Below are positions 36,254 through 49,339 of a DNA stretch of 64,000 bases, one piece after another. A program made the position numbers and the translations under genes. Origin of the DNA: Zeus faber. Its lineage: Eukaryota; Chordata; Actinopteri; Zeiformes; Zeidae. The notes under the pieces were generated by a model. It ran no database searches. It was not told where the DNA came from and saw only the letters and a list, made by a program, of their open reading frames with translations. The number at the start of each line of letters is the position of its first letter. Within the stretch, counting starts at the first letter, position 1. Location of the stretch: assembly GCA_960531495.1 (NCBI GenBank), contig OY482860.1, positions 11,730,299-11,794,298 of the forward strand, in the 5' to 3' direction.

Positions 36254-39200
36254 CACACACACAGACACAATGTTGGGGGGTTATTATGATAAATAAGGAT
36301 ATCAAGTTTGGTAGGGATGGGCCCTGGGAATGCAAGACTCATCAGCGGACGCCTGCATTTCTTTAGTCTGGGGGACCCCAGACCTCAGGTCTTGGCAAAG
36401 AACACCAAAATGGAGGGGGTGTGATGTGGCCCCTTGTCACCAATGAGGCCCATCACATTGTTTGGTGTGCCTGGAGCAATTGTGTTCTTTAATGCTTTCC
36501 TTGAAGTCCATTCTGAAGGAGATGTCTGTTGGAAGTACTGAGTCCCCCAGGGGTCAGAGGGCCATGCCGGCGCTGACTCTGTAGACTCTAAACGCTTGGA
36601 TCTCATATGATGAATTGAAGACAATGTACTTCTGTGATATTTGCATTTTCTGGCACACAGACTGCAAAGAAAGTATTTTTGTCTGTTGAGTCAGCTTTGA
36701 AAATGAAAGCATCCATTTCACAGAGGACACAGCGGAGGACTGTGGTTTGGTCTCCAAAGATTATCTTCTTCCTATCCCTAAGGTTAGCCAAGAAGCCCCA
36801 AAGGCCAGAAAGGTGCATTCAGCAGGATCAATGCATAAAAAAATCAATGCATTATCCATTTTAATTTAGCCATGTGTTAAGGCATTAACTTTACCTGCAC
36901 TAATCCGTGTGAAATTATGAGTAGTCACTCAGTGTTCATTTCACCATGCCCAAAAACACCCTTACATTTAAGGAAATCATGATACATCCATAACCAAATT
37001 GCCAAACTATTGGTAGTCTCAATTTTATATTGATATTAATCACTATCTTAAATGTTTTCTCAAACGCTTACACACAGATAGATGCAGAAAAAAAACTAAT
37101 CACAGTCAGCTCCATCCCCCAGTATATAAGTTAAACAAGCCGAAAACATCTGCCCGACAACCTAGCAGTCCATTTAGCGGGCGGCGAGAGAGGTGCCATG
37201 GCTGTCGCCCTGTCACATGGCGTCCTGCGGCCCCGTAAATAACCCTGTTTACCTTGGAGGACATCAAACGGCTGCTCAACAGCCAGATGAGAAAACCAAC
37301 TGTCTCGAAGGTCCGGGAACCAACTGACCCCCCCCCCCCCCCCATCCCATCCCCCGCCGTACACTTTCACCACCGTCCGTCCGCATGGCATCAGTGCTGT
37401 CAGACGTTGCTCCTCCTCCTCCCTTTCTCCCCCTTCCTCCCTCCCTGAGCTCTCCTGTTTCACAGCTGGGAAAGACGTTTTGCAGCCAAGCACAGAAAAG
37501 GCCCGACGTCCGTCCATCTTTTCACAGAGGCACCGCTGCATGGAAGCACACCTTACAGAAGCACATGCACACGTGCACGCACTATACACACTGACCAGGG
37601 GGAAGAAAACAAAACAACACAGACATGACCTTTGACCTGGAAAGATAAGTGGCTAATTAGAGATACCTTTGCCAGATAACCTCATATTGAACAACAGCTG
37701 ACAAAGCACCTAGTTGGCTATCCAGGCTGAGGAGCAATTTGGACTGCCTCGTCAATTTCTCCCTTTAGTGCTTTCATGTAACTATTCCTTTTTATGCCGG
37801 GTTCCATCGTGCTGATGGGAGTTCCCTATGCTTTCCAAGATCTCATCTATAAAAAATCCACAAGTTCGATATACTGTGCATGCTTCGCTTCTAAAGATTA
37901 CGTTTTTAAGGAAAACATCCAGACCGCCAAAAGCATATAAACCACAGTAAAATATATTTTCTTGATCATGTTAAATTTAGTTCATGCCACTTCCCTAATA
38001 AAGCCCCTGTAAAAGTTGACCACAGTCTGGCTGGATTTACTGTCTTTCTTTTGAAGAATGCTTGACGGCATCGCTTTCTTAAGGCTTCACACCATCACAG
38101 ACGCTGATCTATCTCATTCGGTAGGGGTTACGGACACAGTAATTGATAAGTACTGTATGTATGAATGGAATTATTTTAAAGACAAATTCTGCAATGTGAG
38201 CAGGACTGGAAAGGTGTTAAAAGGTGTTAGGTGTGCACCTAACGTTGGCCTGTTTTTTCCTGAGCTTCTGAGACCTCGTCCGTAAAATAAGCACTTCGAC
38301 CAATCAGCTTGCTGGGTGATTACTGGTTTGTTACCAGGTACAAACAAAGAGATAGATGAATGTGTGGAACCGCACCTGATGTGGCCTCTCCCGTACCCTG
38401 CAATGATAGACTGAGAAGTTCACTGACTGCGTGGTGGCTTCCTGGATGAACTTCCACTCTGGGGCCATTGCTCGAGTCTGATATAAGCGGCAACTCAAGT
38501 CTCAAGAATAATGGACGCAATTCAATCACCTCCCTCACTTCTCACTACTTCACAGTAAATGCTCCAATTCTGCCTCTGTCTTTCTCACTCCAGGCTTTTT
38601 CGGCAGCCCGCTGGCAAGTTTAGCCATCAGCGTCTCTGGTAAACCCATAGAGCTCTCCTGCATTCTTGGGCCCATCTCAGAGGGCCTGACGCACTAACGT
38701 CTTTGCAAGGCCACAAAAGAAGCAAAGTTTTGGGAAGCAGCTCCTGCGTGGGATCGAGGCACATTCTTTGGGCTACCGAGAGGAATCTCAAGCAGTGTGG
38801 ATATCTGCATCAGACTCCAATGAGCGACAAAGACTCCATGGAAGGCCGATGAATCGATTGTTTCCATAGACAAAATGGAACATGGACAAACAGTGGATTT
38901 GTGGATGTGACCAACAGAGGGGTTAATAAGATTTTGTTATTGTGATTTAGTTATTTCTGGATACATAAGGCACATACACGTGGCCAAGACCTCATCCTAT
39001 GAGTGTATTTGGCTATTTGGGCAACACCCATTGCTGACAGGTGTATAAAATCAAACACACAACAACTGAACTCTGAACTCTATAGACAAACATTGGCGGT
39101 AGAATGGGTTGCACTGAGCACTCAACGTTGGCTTTCAACGTTGCACCCTCATAGGATGCCACCGTTCCAAGTCAGTCAAATTTCTGCCCTGCTCGAGCTG

Positions 39201-42200
39201 CCCTGTGTCAACTTTAGTGCTTATGTTGTGAAGTGGAAGCGCGGAGTGACAGTAGGAGTGACAAAGGCTCAGCTGAAAGGTGGTAGGCTGAACAAGTTTA
39301 CAAAATATCAACTGTTCATCAGTTGGAACACTCACCGCCAAGTTCCAAATTTCCTCAAGAAGCAACGTCATCACAGGAACTGTTTGTCCAGATAGTGTTG
39401 GGGTAAGGTAAGATAGTTAAATGCAGAAATTAAGTTGGCTGCAGATACCTAATTTTAGCCATACGTGCATGTTAGAATAACCCATGGGAAAGAAGGGTCA
39501 TGTTTATTTGTTTTCCACTCGGTTAAGCAATTCCACTTCTAGAAGCTACCCTTGGCCACATTGTATTTTTAGGAGTAAAAAAACACTCCAGGGTCAGTCT
39601 ATTAATCAACGCTGTTTGTTATCATATTATAAACTCAGTGTGAGAGGTGGCCGAGGTCCCTTTCCTTCCTCCCTGCCATCCAAGAGAAATCCCAGAATGG
39701 CTGATAGGCTAAGAACAGTGGTCATTCGAGTGATAAAGTAAATAAGATATGGCAAATATATCACAACATGGTCATTCTGCTTCAGTCTTATTGTTTCTAT
39801 AACACTAAATATAATGATTTAACTGATGTTTACAACATTTTCATGATTACTGAAGATTATGCATTGTGAGTGTCCGTGTCTATGCCTTTGTTATGCATGA
39901 TCCTAAATGTGGACATATGTGTGTCCATGTGTGGTCCACTACACGGTCTATGCAGACTGAGTCAGACTTGAGTGGGTCAGCAATAGGAAAACAAAAAGCA
40001 GAAAACAGGAAAAAGGAGCCTATCTGTTTAATAGGCCTGATTAGCTGTGAAGGGGCCACAGGGTGAGAGGGGTGAGAAGGGAGAGAGGTTACGAGAACGT
40101 GTCGCTGCATCGCAGGGAACGGCAGGGGGTTAAGTGTTTCTGAGTGTGTGTTTGTGTGCGAGCGAGTGAATAAGCAAGTGATTGGATATGAAAACTGCTG
40201 CACGCCAGTTGGGCTCAGTGTGTGCAGTTAACACCGTTTTCTGGACTGGCAGCAGCCTGGAGTGAAAGCACATAACGGCATAAAGGCCGCCTGATGGTGG
40301 AACCTTAAGAAACTGCTGCGACAGAATGAGAGTGCTGCGTGCCAGAATAGCCCCCGGGGAGACAGAGGGTAAAGGTGTATTTCTGTTCTGTCTATCTTGT
40401 CCCCCTCTCTTAAAACCTATTATAGGTCTTCAGCATGGCTATTACCAGGTCAGTGCTGAGTACGTTTTTGGTGTGGACTGGGAGGGCAGGGTCAGAGGGC
40501 CAAAGGGACCCTGGAGCCTCAGTCTGTCAGGCTTGTAACGGATGCATCCCTACTGCCACCCACCCTCTCTTGGGTTTGGCCGCACCTCTTTGGTGTGGTG
40601 GTGGTGGTGGTGGTTTCTTATGTAATGCTCTTCTATCGTCTGCAACCATCAGCTCCCTTTAAAGCCGCTCTCCATCAATGCTTCCAGAAAGATCCTGTAG
40701 GGGGCTCCTTGTATGGACCTGCTATTGAGGTTGTGGGGAAGGGGTCCGGGTATAGGGTAGGGGGAGTTAGCCATTGACAGTCACATGAGACCCACTGTCC
40801 TTTTAACCCACCCCTCCGACATTTTTGACACAATGTGTCAACGCTTCCTTTGAGAATGACCGACAATGCCCGAGGACGGTGCGGACGCCTGGCATTGGTG
40901 GACAGGACCCCCCACCTCCTGTCCCACCCTCTCGATTGTGGTACAAACACAGTCACAGTAAAAAGACAATAATAGAACCGGCCATTGATTGGACAGCGCT
41001 CAAATGGACTAAATGTAAGTCAGGAAAGGCTACTGTGATCACTCCTGGATTTCCAAGAGGAATCAAACCGGGTTATTGACATTGTATTAAGAAAGTCTTC
41101 GAGGACGTGTGTGCATCGTTTGCACGCTGAGCCACCTGTATCAAGTGACCTTTGTGCGTCATTGTGAGACTTAAGGCCTCACATGAAATGCCAATTAAGC
41201 GTAAAGGGAAATAGCGGCAAGGCTGACCAGCCAGATCTGGGCCTGATGTCAAACACAAAAGGTAACACATCCACGGGCAAAGCATTTTGGAACATCTGGA
41301 AAAGTCCTTACTTCTGAAAATTGAGTTTGATGGCAGTATGAAAGCACAGTATGAAAGCACAGAATTTTTTATTAAGAGGGAGTGATTTCTACACAGGATT
41401 GCGATGCTTAGCAATTAACTGATATTTCAGAGACATACATGACTTCTCCCTGATGTCTGCCAACACCATAACTCATACCTACAGAATAGGCCTTCGCCGT
41501 GTTACAATCATTTGCGTGTATTTACTTAAGCAAAGCCACATTGCAAAAAGTAAAGATAAGGCCTCTAAGAAAATGTAGAAAGATAATAAATAACATTAAA
41601 CTTTCTACAAGAGCAATTTCGTTTGTCATGATATTTACAGAGACTGAAAAAAAAAGAGTTGAAAGATTGCAAAGAAACTCAAAGAATATCACCTGTGCAA
41701 GCCTTCTCATACAGATAGTTTAAAAGTTTAAAAGCAAAAGCGTCTTGGTTGTGAAGTGCACGTTTGACCCCAAGTTTGGCAAAGTTCCTTCTCCTGTGCA
41801 TTGCTTTGCCACAAGTGGAACTTAGGTTTCCGTTTTCTTCGTTCTATCCCTAAATGTGTACAACTTTTCCAGGAGCCAACTATCAGTTGCAGCTCATCTC
41901 TGACGTCAAAGGATAAAAGAAAAAATGAAAAAAAGAAAAACTCTGCTTCTAAGCACTTAACTGCTGAATTAACTCCCGAATTAGGGTTAAACGCATGCCT
42001 TGTCTTCATATACTTGTCAACAACGGTCTCAAAATAGAGAAGCCTCCTTGAAAAACTGGTGCAGAAGAATGGTATCAAACAAAGTCTACAGAGCAAATAA
42101 ACCAATGCCCCCTTGATAGATTTTTTTTTTTGGGCAGCCTGAAGACTTTGTGGGCTCAAAATCAGTTTATGATCTAAAGCAGATTGCCCAGTCTTTTGAA

Positions 42201-42305
42201 CTCCCCTACGTCATCCAATGGCCCTTTATAAAAGATCATCATTCAAGTGCTTTCTATGTCTCATCTTTCCGAGACATCGCAAAGGAAAATTCATGTAATC
42301 ACCCT

Positions 42306-42333
42306 TGTGTGTGTGTGTGCGTGCGTGCGTGTA

Positions 42334-42385
<52 letters not shown>
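42306..42385. repeat. (GT)n microsatellite with GCGT and GTAT variants
   Basis: gtgtgc, gtgcgtgc and gtatgtat variants precede a pure GT run. Confidence 0.93.
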
Positions 42386-42387
<2 letters not shown>

Positions 42388-42732
42388 GAGACGTGTGTCC
42401 CCCTTGGGCAAAGTCTTTCAAGTCTCCCCTAATGACAAGTGAACTCTTGAGGTGATAGGTGACCTTTTGCAAATGAGCTCCTGCAATTTCGACTACTGTT
42501 CCCACTGCCCATCTGGAGCCGGTGGGGGCAGCGTCCCCCACCCCCCATTCAAGAAAAGGCCTCTGAGATGTGCTGTTGTTGGAACGGCTCCCAGCTCTGT
42601 TAAAATAAAACCCTCGCTCCCTGTGGATTTTGCTAAATCACTCCGCTGGCCGTGTTCCGATACCCACAGGATGTCAAGCGAGAAAGAGGCGCCTCGCCGA
42701 GTGTGTGCCAACACGCAACACCGCCCTCTGGT

Positions 42733-42737
<5 letters not shown>

Positions 42738-42765
<28 letters not shown>
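42738..42765. repeat. (GT)n microsatellite
   Basis: About 14 GT units. Confidence 0.9.
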
Positions 42766-42768
<3 letters not shown>

Positions 42769-44057
42769 GTATGTTGGGGTTGTGAGTCACATGACAACCT
42801 GTACCAACTTTTTGGCCCTACTTTTCCTGCAAACAGCCATTACTGAATAAATGCATCTTAATGACTCCCATTAGCTGCACAGAAGCCATTGTGGGCCAAA
42901 CAGAAACACAGTTATTCATTCCAGTACATCACACATACTTGCCAATGGATACTCTCAAACACCCAATTTTCTAAACGCACCTTAAATACACAGCGTATTA
43001 ACACTAACTACTGCTATAGGTTCACTTCCAGAATTGGGGAAAAAACACTGAACACCGACCAAAAGAGGTGGCGGCGCCTCACCTCATTTATTAAGGACTT
43101 GGTTTCCTTATACAGCTGCCATTATGTGACCAGATCAAAATGAAATCTCTAACTCAGCCAGGCCCACCAGTTGCAGATTTAGTGGAATTAACTGGCTAAA
43201 AAACACTCTATAAGAGATTCTGAGCAAATTCATACTCATAACTCTGAACTGTCATCAGTGAATAATTTTCACACCATCTAAGATGTATTTGTAAATAACA
43301 TGACAACATGTAGTCAAAAGAAGAGCTTGACTTTATCAATGGCGAATGATGAACAATATACATACTGAATCAATAGCAGGACCATTCTTGGTGACACTGC
43401 AGTTTCTTGTGCCCAAACCAAATCTTAATTGGGTGATACAGCTAAAATCCATACTGTATACCATTTTACATCATGTAACGGCATCAAATTTGTGTATTCA
43501 ACACCACAGCTGGGCCGCTTACAGTTAAATCAGCAGAGAAAACCCTGAAACGCATTGCTGATGCCGTAGAGATGCCAATTCTCACAGCATACAGTACTCC
43601 CACCGAACCATCTGTATCAGACGCTTGCAATTTGCTTCTGTCATCCCCCTGCCGCCTGAATGTTTTATCCACAGCAAATAAATAGCACATTCATGTCAAT
43701 GGGTGCGAAACCCCTGCGGTCAGACCACGAAGGCAGAGCCACGGCAGCAGCACGCCAAGAGAGGGCCTGACTGCATTCGGTCCTTTCTTATACCGTAAGG
43801 AGGCCAACCAGCCGAAATTGCGGTTGGGTGGGGTGGGGGTGGATGGGGGTCAGATTAAATTACATCTAATTTCACCTCCTCGTATTCACTATCACGCTTT
43901 TATTTACGGCGGCGGCAACGGACGGCGCTCCTTTGAATGACCGCGCATTTCCTAATTCCTATTCACGCAAACATGAAACGAGATCCAGCCATACCCCTCG
44001 CAGGGCAAACATCTGAAAACCTGGGGCTGTTTGAGAAATAGAAAAACAAACATATTG

Positions 44058-44097
44058 TGCGCGTGCACACATGCACACACACGCGCGCACGCACACA

Positions 44098-44132
<35 letters not shown>
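44058..44132. repeat. (CA)n/(CG)n microsatellite
   Basis: gcgcgtgcacacatgcac, cgcgcgcac and a pure CA run. Alternating purine-pyrimidine throughout, so it is able to form Z-DNA. Confidence 0.92.
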
Positions 44133-44135
<3 letters not shown>

Positions 44136-44280
44136 TTCGCCATGTTTGCATTTCTGAAATTCAATTCCAAAGTGACAGCGAGCGGGGAGGTAAACGGCTA
44201 CGGAGGCATGTCTTCCATGAAGGAGTATTCAAAGTTGGCTGTGAAAACCTTTTCCAAACAAGATGCTAACAAGTGTACGA

Positions 44281-44380
44281 TGCGTGTGTGTGTGCGTGTG
44301 TGCGCGTGCGTGCGTGTGTGCGTGTGCCTGCAAGTGTGTGCGTGTGCCTGCATGAGTGTGCGTGTGTGCGCGCGTGCGCT
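44281..44380. repeat. (TG)n/(CG)n cryptic repeat
   Basis: About 100 bp of tgtg, cgtgcg and cctgc words, opposite in sense to the CA/CG tract at 44058-44132. Confidence 0.88.
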
Positions 44381-44639
44381 GGAACAGCAGCAGGCAGCAG
44401 ATCAGGTGGCTGGAAGCTGGAGGCTCATCATGGAGAAACCAGATGGAGGTGGAGTGGTCTTTTTTTTTTCTCCCCCCCCTCTCGATCCTCCTTCACATTC
44501 AGTCCCATGAAGTTCACTTCCTCATTAGCTCGTCTTTCTACACTACTACGTTCTACCGCAGACCGCTTGGATGCTGATGTGAATCATTCCTTTCGGACAA
44601 TCTGGTGTTCGCATCTTGCATCGGGGGCTAATTCCTGAA

Positions 44640-44690
44640 TTTTCCCGACGGGAGATCAATAAAGTACGGTTTTAATCTGTTTGTCGAGTC
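44640..44690 (+). mobile_element. Possible LINE 3' end
   Basis: ttttcccgacgggagatcaataaagta resembles the end shared by many fish LINEs (a small hairpin followed by atcaataaagt). The upstream extent is not clear. Confidence 0.35.
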
Positions 44691-44744
44691 ACTTTTTCTT
44701 TCTTTTTTGTTTCTTTTTCTCCTTTCCATAATCAACTCAAACAT

Positions 44745-44990
44745 TGCAATCATTAGTAATATGGATATTATGACCAAGCAGGTAGAGGCATTGATTTGAA
44801 CAGCTAGAGCAATCTATGAACTTCAGAAAACTGTATTACTTCACTGTAATGCGGCCCTGAAGGCAACATTTAACTATATTACGATATTAAAATAAATAAA
44901 ATGTAGTCCCATAGAACGATATTGATAAAATATCATAATGATATAATATTATAGTAAAATCCATACTCTAACTCCCAACAACAACCTCCA
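44745..44990. mobile_element. Member of the fold-back repeat family
   Basis: ggatattatgaccaagcaggtagaggcattgatttgaac (in part), cagctagagcaatctatgaa, cagaaaactg and acatttaacta align with the reverse complement of 60090-60225 and with 60462-60520. Confidence 0.6.
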
Positions 44991-45036
44991 AACCCAACTG
45001 TAACTCTAATCTCAGCCTTATCGCCAAATGGTCAAG

Positions 45037-45123
45037 ACTTGAGCCCTACCTGGGAGTAAACACAGTACTTATTACTTATAGAAATATGTGTTGTATCCTG
45101 CATATAATTCTATAATATTGGCT
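45037..45123. repeat. 87-bp perfect inverted duplication, left copy
   Basis: By eye identical, reverse-complemented, to 49204-49290. It starts acttgagccctacctgggag and ends tataatattggct. Flanks on both sides are unrelated. See the right copy. Confidence 0.9.
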
Positions 45124-45540
45124 CAATCACTTCACAATATTTTGAACCTGCAACATTTGATCAAAATAAATGTTATTATGATGTTTGTTTTTTTTTTGTT
45201 CTTAATGCCTTCACTTTCTTGTATGGGGGAATGGGGTTGGGAGTAAATGTAAAAATCAATCCTTATAATTTATCGTAACTGATTCTCCCTGCTTACAGAA
45301 TGAAAAGATGACGCACAGCTTGAGGAGCTAGTTCTTTCAGACAACTTGACGGCGCCACGTGCTGCCGCACCCTTGTGGGCTGGCCTATTCAAGTAGCCAG
45401 TCCCTCCGGCTCTACCTGCTTTGCTGCTTACTTGGCTACCTGGCTCCCTCCACCTCCCTGCATCCGCCTGTTGGGCTCTACTCTTCTATCCAATGAAGGG
45501 ATTCAAGCTCATCACTCTCACCTTATTTCTAGCTCACTAA

Positions 45541-46133
45541 AGGTACTTTCACACATGAACTCTGGACAATATCCGGATAATCAGGTCCGGACATTGTCAC
45601 ACAACTGGAGACGGTCCTTGTCAGACGTGTTCACACCAACTGGAACAACTCTTGTTTGGTTTAGACAAGGGGCGGAGCCTGGGTAAAGCGTGATGGTGGC
45701 AGGACGTGACGCAATGAAGCATGACGCAGCGGAGTTTTGCACCAGAGATGGCGGACGAGGCGACAAACTTATCAGTAATCATTACCTTTTTTGCGTTGAT
45801 ACTCCATGTATTTGGATGTATCCGTAATATCAACATATATCTTCTTCAACTTCTTTGTCCTCGTATGTTATGGCGGTAAATGACCCTTCATCGCCCTCGG
45901 TCTCTATCATGCGCCAGTCCCATGATAGAGACCTCATCAACACATGACATGCCAACTCGCTCGCTGTGAATTCAACCACCTGCTCTGTTCATACATACCA
46001 CTCAATCGGACATTATGCAGACTTTGTCCTAGGGTGCTTAATGCCCGATCCAACTAATTCGGTCATTTGCTTTCACACGTAAAGCTCCTCCGGGTAATGT
46101 CTGGATCATTTCCAGGTTTCAGTGCATGTATGC
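45541..46133. mobile_element. Putative DNA transposon with internal hairpin
   Basis: It opens with aaggtactttcacacatgaactctgg and closes with ctttcacacgtaaag...ggatcatttccaggtttcagtgcatg. The words ctttcacac and tccgga recur, in the style of fish hAT-like MITEs. A 13-bp perfect hairpin, ggtctctatcatg/catgatagagacc, lies at 45899-45933. Confidence 0.45.
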
Positions 46134-46958
46134 CGTACGTTTGCTGTACAACTCACCGGGAGTGATGTGCGGTCGAGCCCCGACGCCAAACTCACATGAT
46201 ACATAATAAATAAAGATATATTTAAAGTAAACGTAAGTGTTGTCAGTCATGAATAAATGTATTTACAAAACAAGATACTTTTTTAAAATAATGTCCTTTC
46301 CAATATTTTTCCCTTTCCTCTCTGCCTTGACAAATAAGCAAATCCTCCCATCCTTCTACGTCCATGTCTGAGTCCATCGCTCTCTCTCTCTTTACCCATA
46401 TTTCCATATCTCCTAATTTATTTCCCCGGCTCCGTCTGCACTGTGGCCATGGCAGAACCTCCCAATATGGCCGCCCACTGGCAGCTGCACTGTAAACTTA
46501 TCACGGGCGAAGAAAGGGGATCTGCCCGGCTCCCTTCCTGTCAGCAGAGATGTCAAGGTGAACTTGGGGGACTCCTTAAATAACTACAACCCCCCACCCC
46601 GCCAAATCCCCCTCCACACACACACACCCACCCCCCGCCCCCACCCATCTCACCCCTTCACTGGGTCGCAAAAGATTAGAGGAAGCCTCTTGTTCAGAAG
46701 AGCATCTCGGGGATGTCGTCTTTAATTAGAATTTAGAAGTACTTGTTAAAAAAATATAAATAAAGCCCTTAATAAACTGGCTGTAACAGAACAATCACTG
46801 ACCGTTTGCTATGCGCAGAACAGGCAAAAAAAAAGTCTAATTTAAGAATATGTTGATCTTTCGGATGAAACTTTATCCCCATTCCTCCTGGACTGCTAAC
46901 GCAGTTATTACACTGTTATTACTTATGACTTCTGCTACTTATTAGGACTTCTGTTATA

Positions 46959-47336
46959 CAGTGGTACCTCGACTTGCGACTGTAATTCGTTCTATAAGAA
47001 CGGTCGTATGTTAAAACAAGAATGAAGCAATTTTTCCCATATAAATTATGAAATCATGAAGGGCAAAATAAACAAAATACACAGCACAAACGCAGAAAAT
47101 ACGAAAAAAATATCCATAAGCCACGAAATACGTGCACACACGATGTAGGTCGCCCGCTGACTGACTGCTGACTGACTGCTGACTGACTGCTGACTGGCTG
47201 CCGACGCGCCAACTGCAAATTTCCACGGTCGTATCTTGGAGCAGTCGGTCGCAAGTCGCTACAAATTTTTGCGATTATCGCTACTCGTATCTTGGATTAG
47301 TCGTAAGTAGATGCAGTCGTAAGTCGAGGTACCATC
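46959..47336. mobile_element. MITE with palindromic GGTACC ends
   Basis: The ends are cagtggtacctcgacttgcgac (left) and gtcgtaagtcgaggtaccatc (right), a near-perfect inverted repeat. A TA-rich left flank suggests Tc1/mariner-type insertion. An 11-bp tandem repeat, ctgactgactg, occupies 47157-47203. Confidence 0.7.
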
Positions 47337-49203
47337 ATGAGCAGTGACGGGCCCCAGTTCAAACTTATGACGGGTCCTAGTGCATGCTAGTTACTAATTA
47401 TGAAGCACACATACACAAACACACACACACACACAGCACACACACAAATCATTAGACACATACGGTATTTTTTCTAATTCAAACCCGTACTCAAACAAAA
47501 GCCTCTAATAAATGCCAGGGGCGAGGTCGACACAAACAAATAAACGTCTGACTCAAATACAGACCGGTTGAAAAACCAAGGATGGATAAACTCGAGGTGT
47601 GCTATATAATGTGCATGGCAGTTAAGGCGAGACTGTAACATTTTTTTTTTTTTTACCTTATCTTGCACTATGTTTTGCGTATTTTTTGTGTTCGGTACGA
47701 AACCGTGGGAAAAGTACGTCATGCTTTACAATTCCTGTCGCGATAAATTAATAAACTTGCCGGTCAAAATGTCCGGTAATAATGCTCATACAAAACGCAG
47801 CCGCTTCACCCCCCCCGGTCCACTGGAGGGCTGAGAAATGACGAACAAAGAAATCTCTTAAAATTCAAAGAGAGAGTTTTGGTTTTGTTCTATATCCAAC
47901 ACACACTCACGTTACGATTATTTAGGACTAACGTTCTATCTATCTTGCTATCTGTACAGTATATGACAAAAATAGCAAAGAAAATAAGAAATTATTAATT
48001 AATTGAATCTCCTTTTAATAGTTTATTTATTGTTTTTATAGTTTAAGTAGAATAAGAATATAATTTTGTTTAAATACAAATGAAAACCTTGACGGAGATG
48101 GGCTTGCCTTGCCGATGGCATATGTACAGTCACTGATGGCGTCATATTTATTTAGTTCTTCTTTGAACACAGGCGTATTTCCGAGGCAGCAATCCGACTC
48201 TCGCGCAAGGGCCCGTTCTCTGCCCAACACATTTTGGAGGGCCCGCTTCAAGGGCCCCTCCCCACCGACCCCAGTGCAACGGCTCTGCCTGCGCTGTCTA
48301 TTTTTACTCCCCTGATCATGATTATTATGACCCTTTTTAATACTGTTATTATGGACTGCCATTATCATTGCCGTGACAAATGACCGTACAATTTTATACC
48401 CGTGCAACTCTTGACTTGTTTGTAATTTATTAAGTAACAATTGCGCTGCAAAGTTTCCTTCCTTTTGTTGGAATTGGCCGCTAATTCAGGGGTGTCGTTT
48501 TCGCGCATTCTTTTTTTTCCCTGACGAGGAATTCCTTCGCTTTCCTGCGGCTTTGTTCAACTAGAGAGCTGAGTTACAGTGGTTTTTACGATGGAACATT
48601 TGGGAAAGCCCAATTTGGCAACAACGGGGCGACAGCGACGCGCTAATGAAGACTTTTTTCCAAATGAAACAACGTCAAGAGGGTGAAACCTGCGATAATT
48701 AAGATTCATAATGTTCATGAAGGTGATCCATTGCTCCATCCCTCAACAAGTTCAAGTGTTTCAGATCGTTCACTGCTGTCCAGGGAAACAGATTGTACAT
48801 TTAAATTAGTTACAGACATGTACTTCACTTTCCCTCCTGCTGAAATAGGAAGGTAATTCCCAATTATATGATCACAATAAATTGCCTTATGTAACCTGAT
48901 GAAGACCAACATGTCGGTTTTAAACTATTGGAGAGTAAAACAATGTGAGTGGTTTCTCTCTTCCTTCAGTGCTTCCTTCTCCAGCACCAAGTAAAGCAGT
49001 GAAAGCAGGGCTGTTGTTTTTTTCAGGCGTATGCAACGTAAGAAGAAGAGCAATCAACCAGAGCAAAGTCAACTAAATATAATATGTGCACTCCAGTCCA
49101 CTATAATCCAGTCCTCGTGTTTTCCTTTATACAGCAGTTTAGGCTGTCACAAAACCAATTGTTGTGACTCTCCAGGTCACCAATTAGCCAATATTAATAT
49201 AAT

Positions 49204-49290
49204 AGCCAATATTATAGAATTATATGCAGGATACAACACATATTTCTATAAGTAATAAGTACTGTGTTTACTCCCAGGTAGGGCTCAAGT
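49204..49290. repeat. 87-bp perfect inverted duplication, right copy
   Basis: Starts agccaatattatagaatta and ends aggtagggctcaagt. It ends close to the decayed edge of a Tc1-like element (about 49340), about 4.1 kb from the left copy. Confidence 0.9.
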
Positions 49291-49339
49291 TTTCAGCAAA
49301 TTATCATATTAGAGCATGTGACGTCACATTCCATAGTCT

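Noticed and set aside
40480..40520. Collagen-like words ggtcagagggccaaagggaccctgg on the plus strand
   Set aside because: Glycines are not in every third codon on either strand and there are no matching splice sites.
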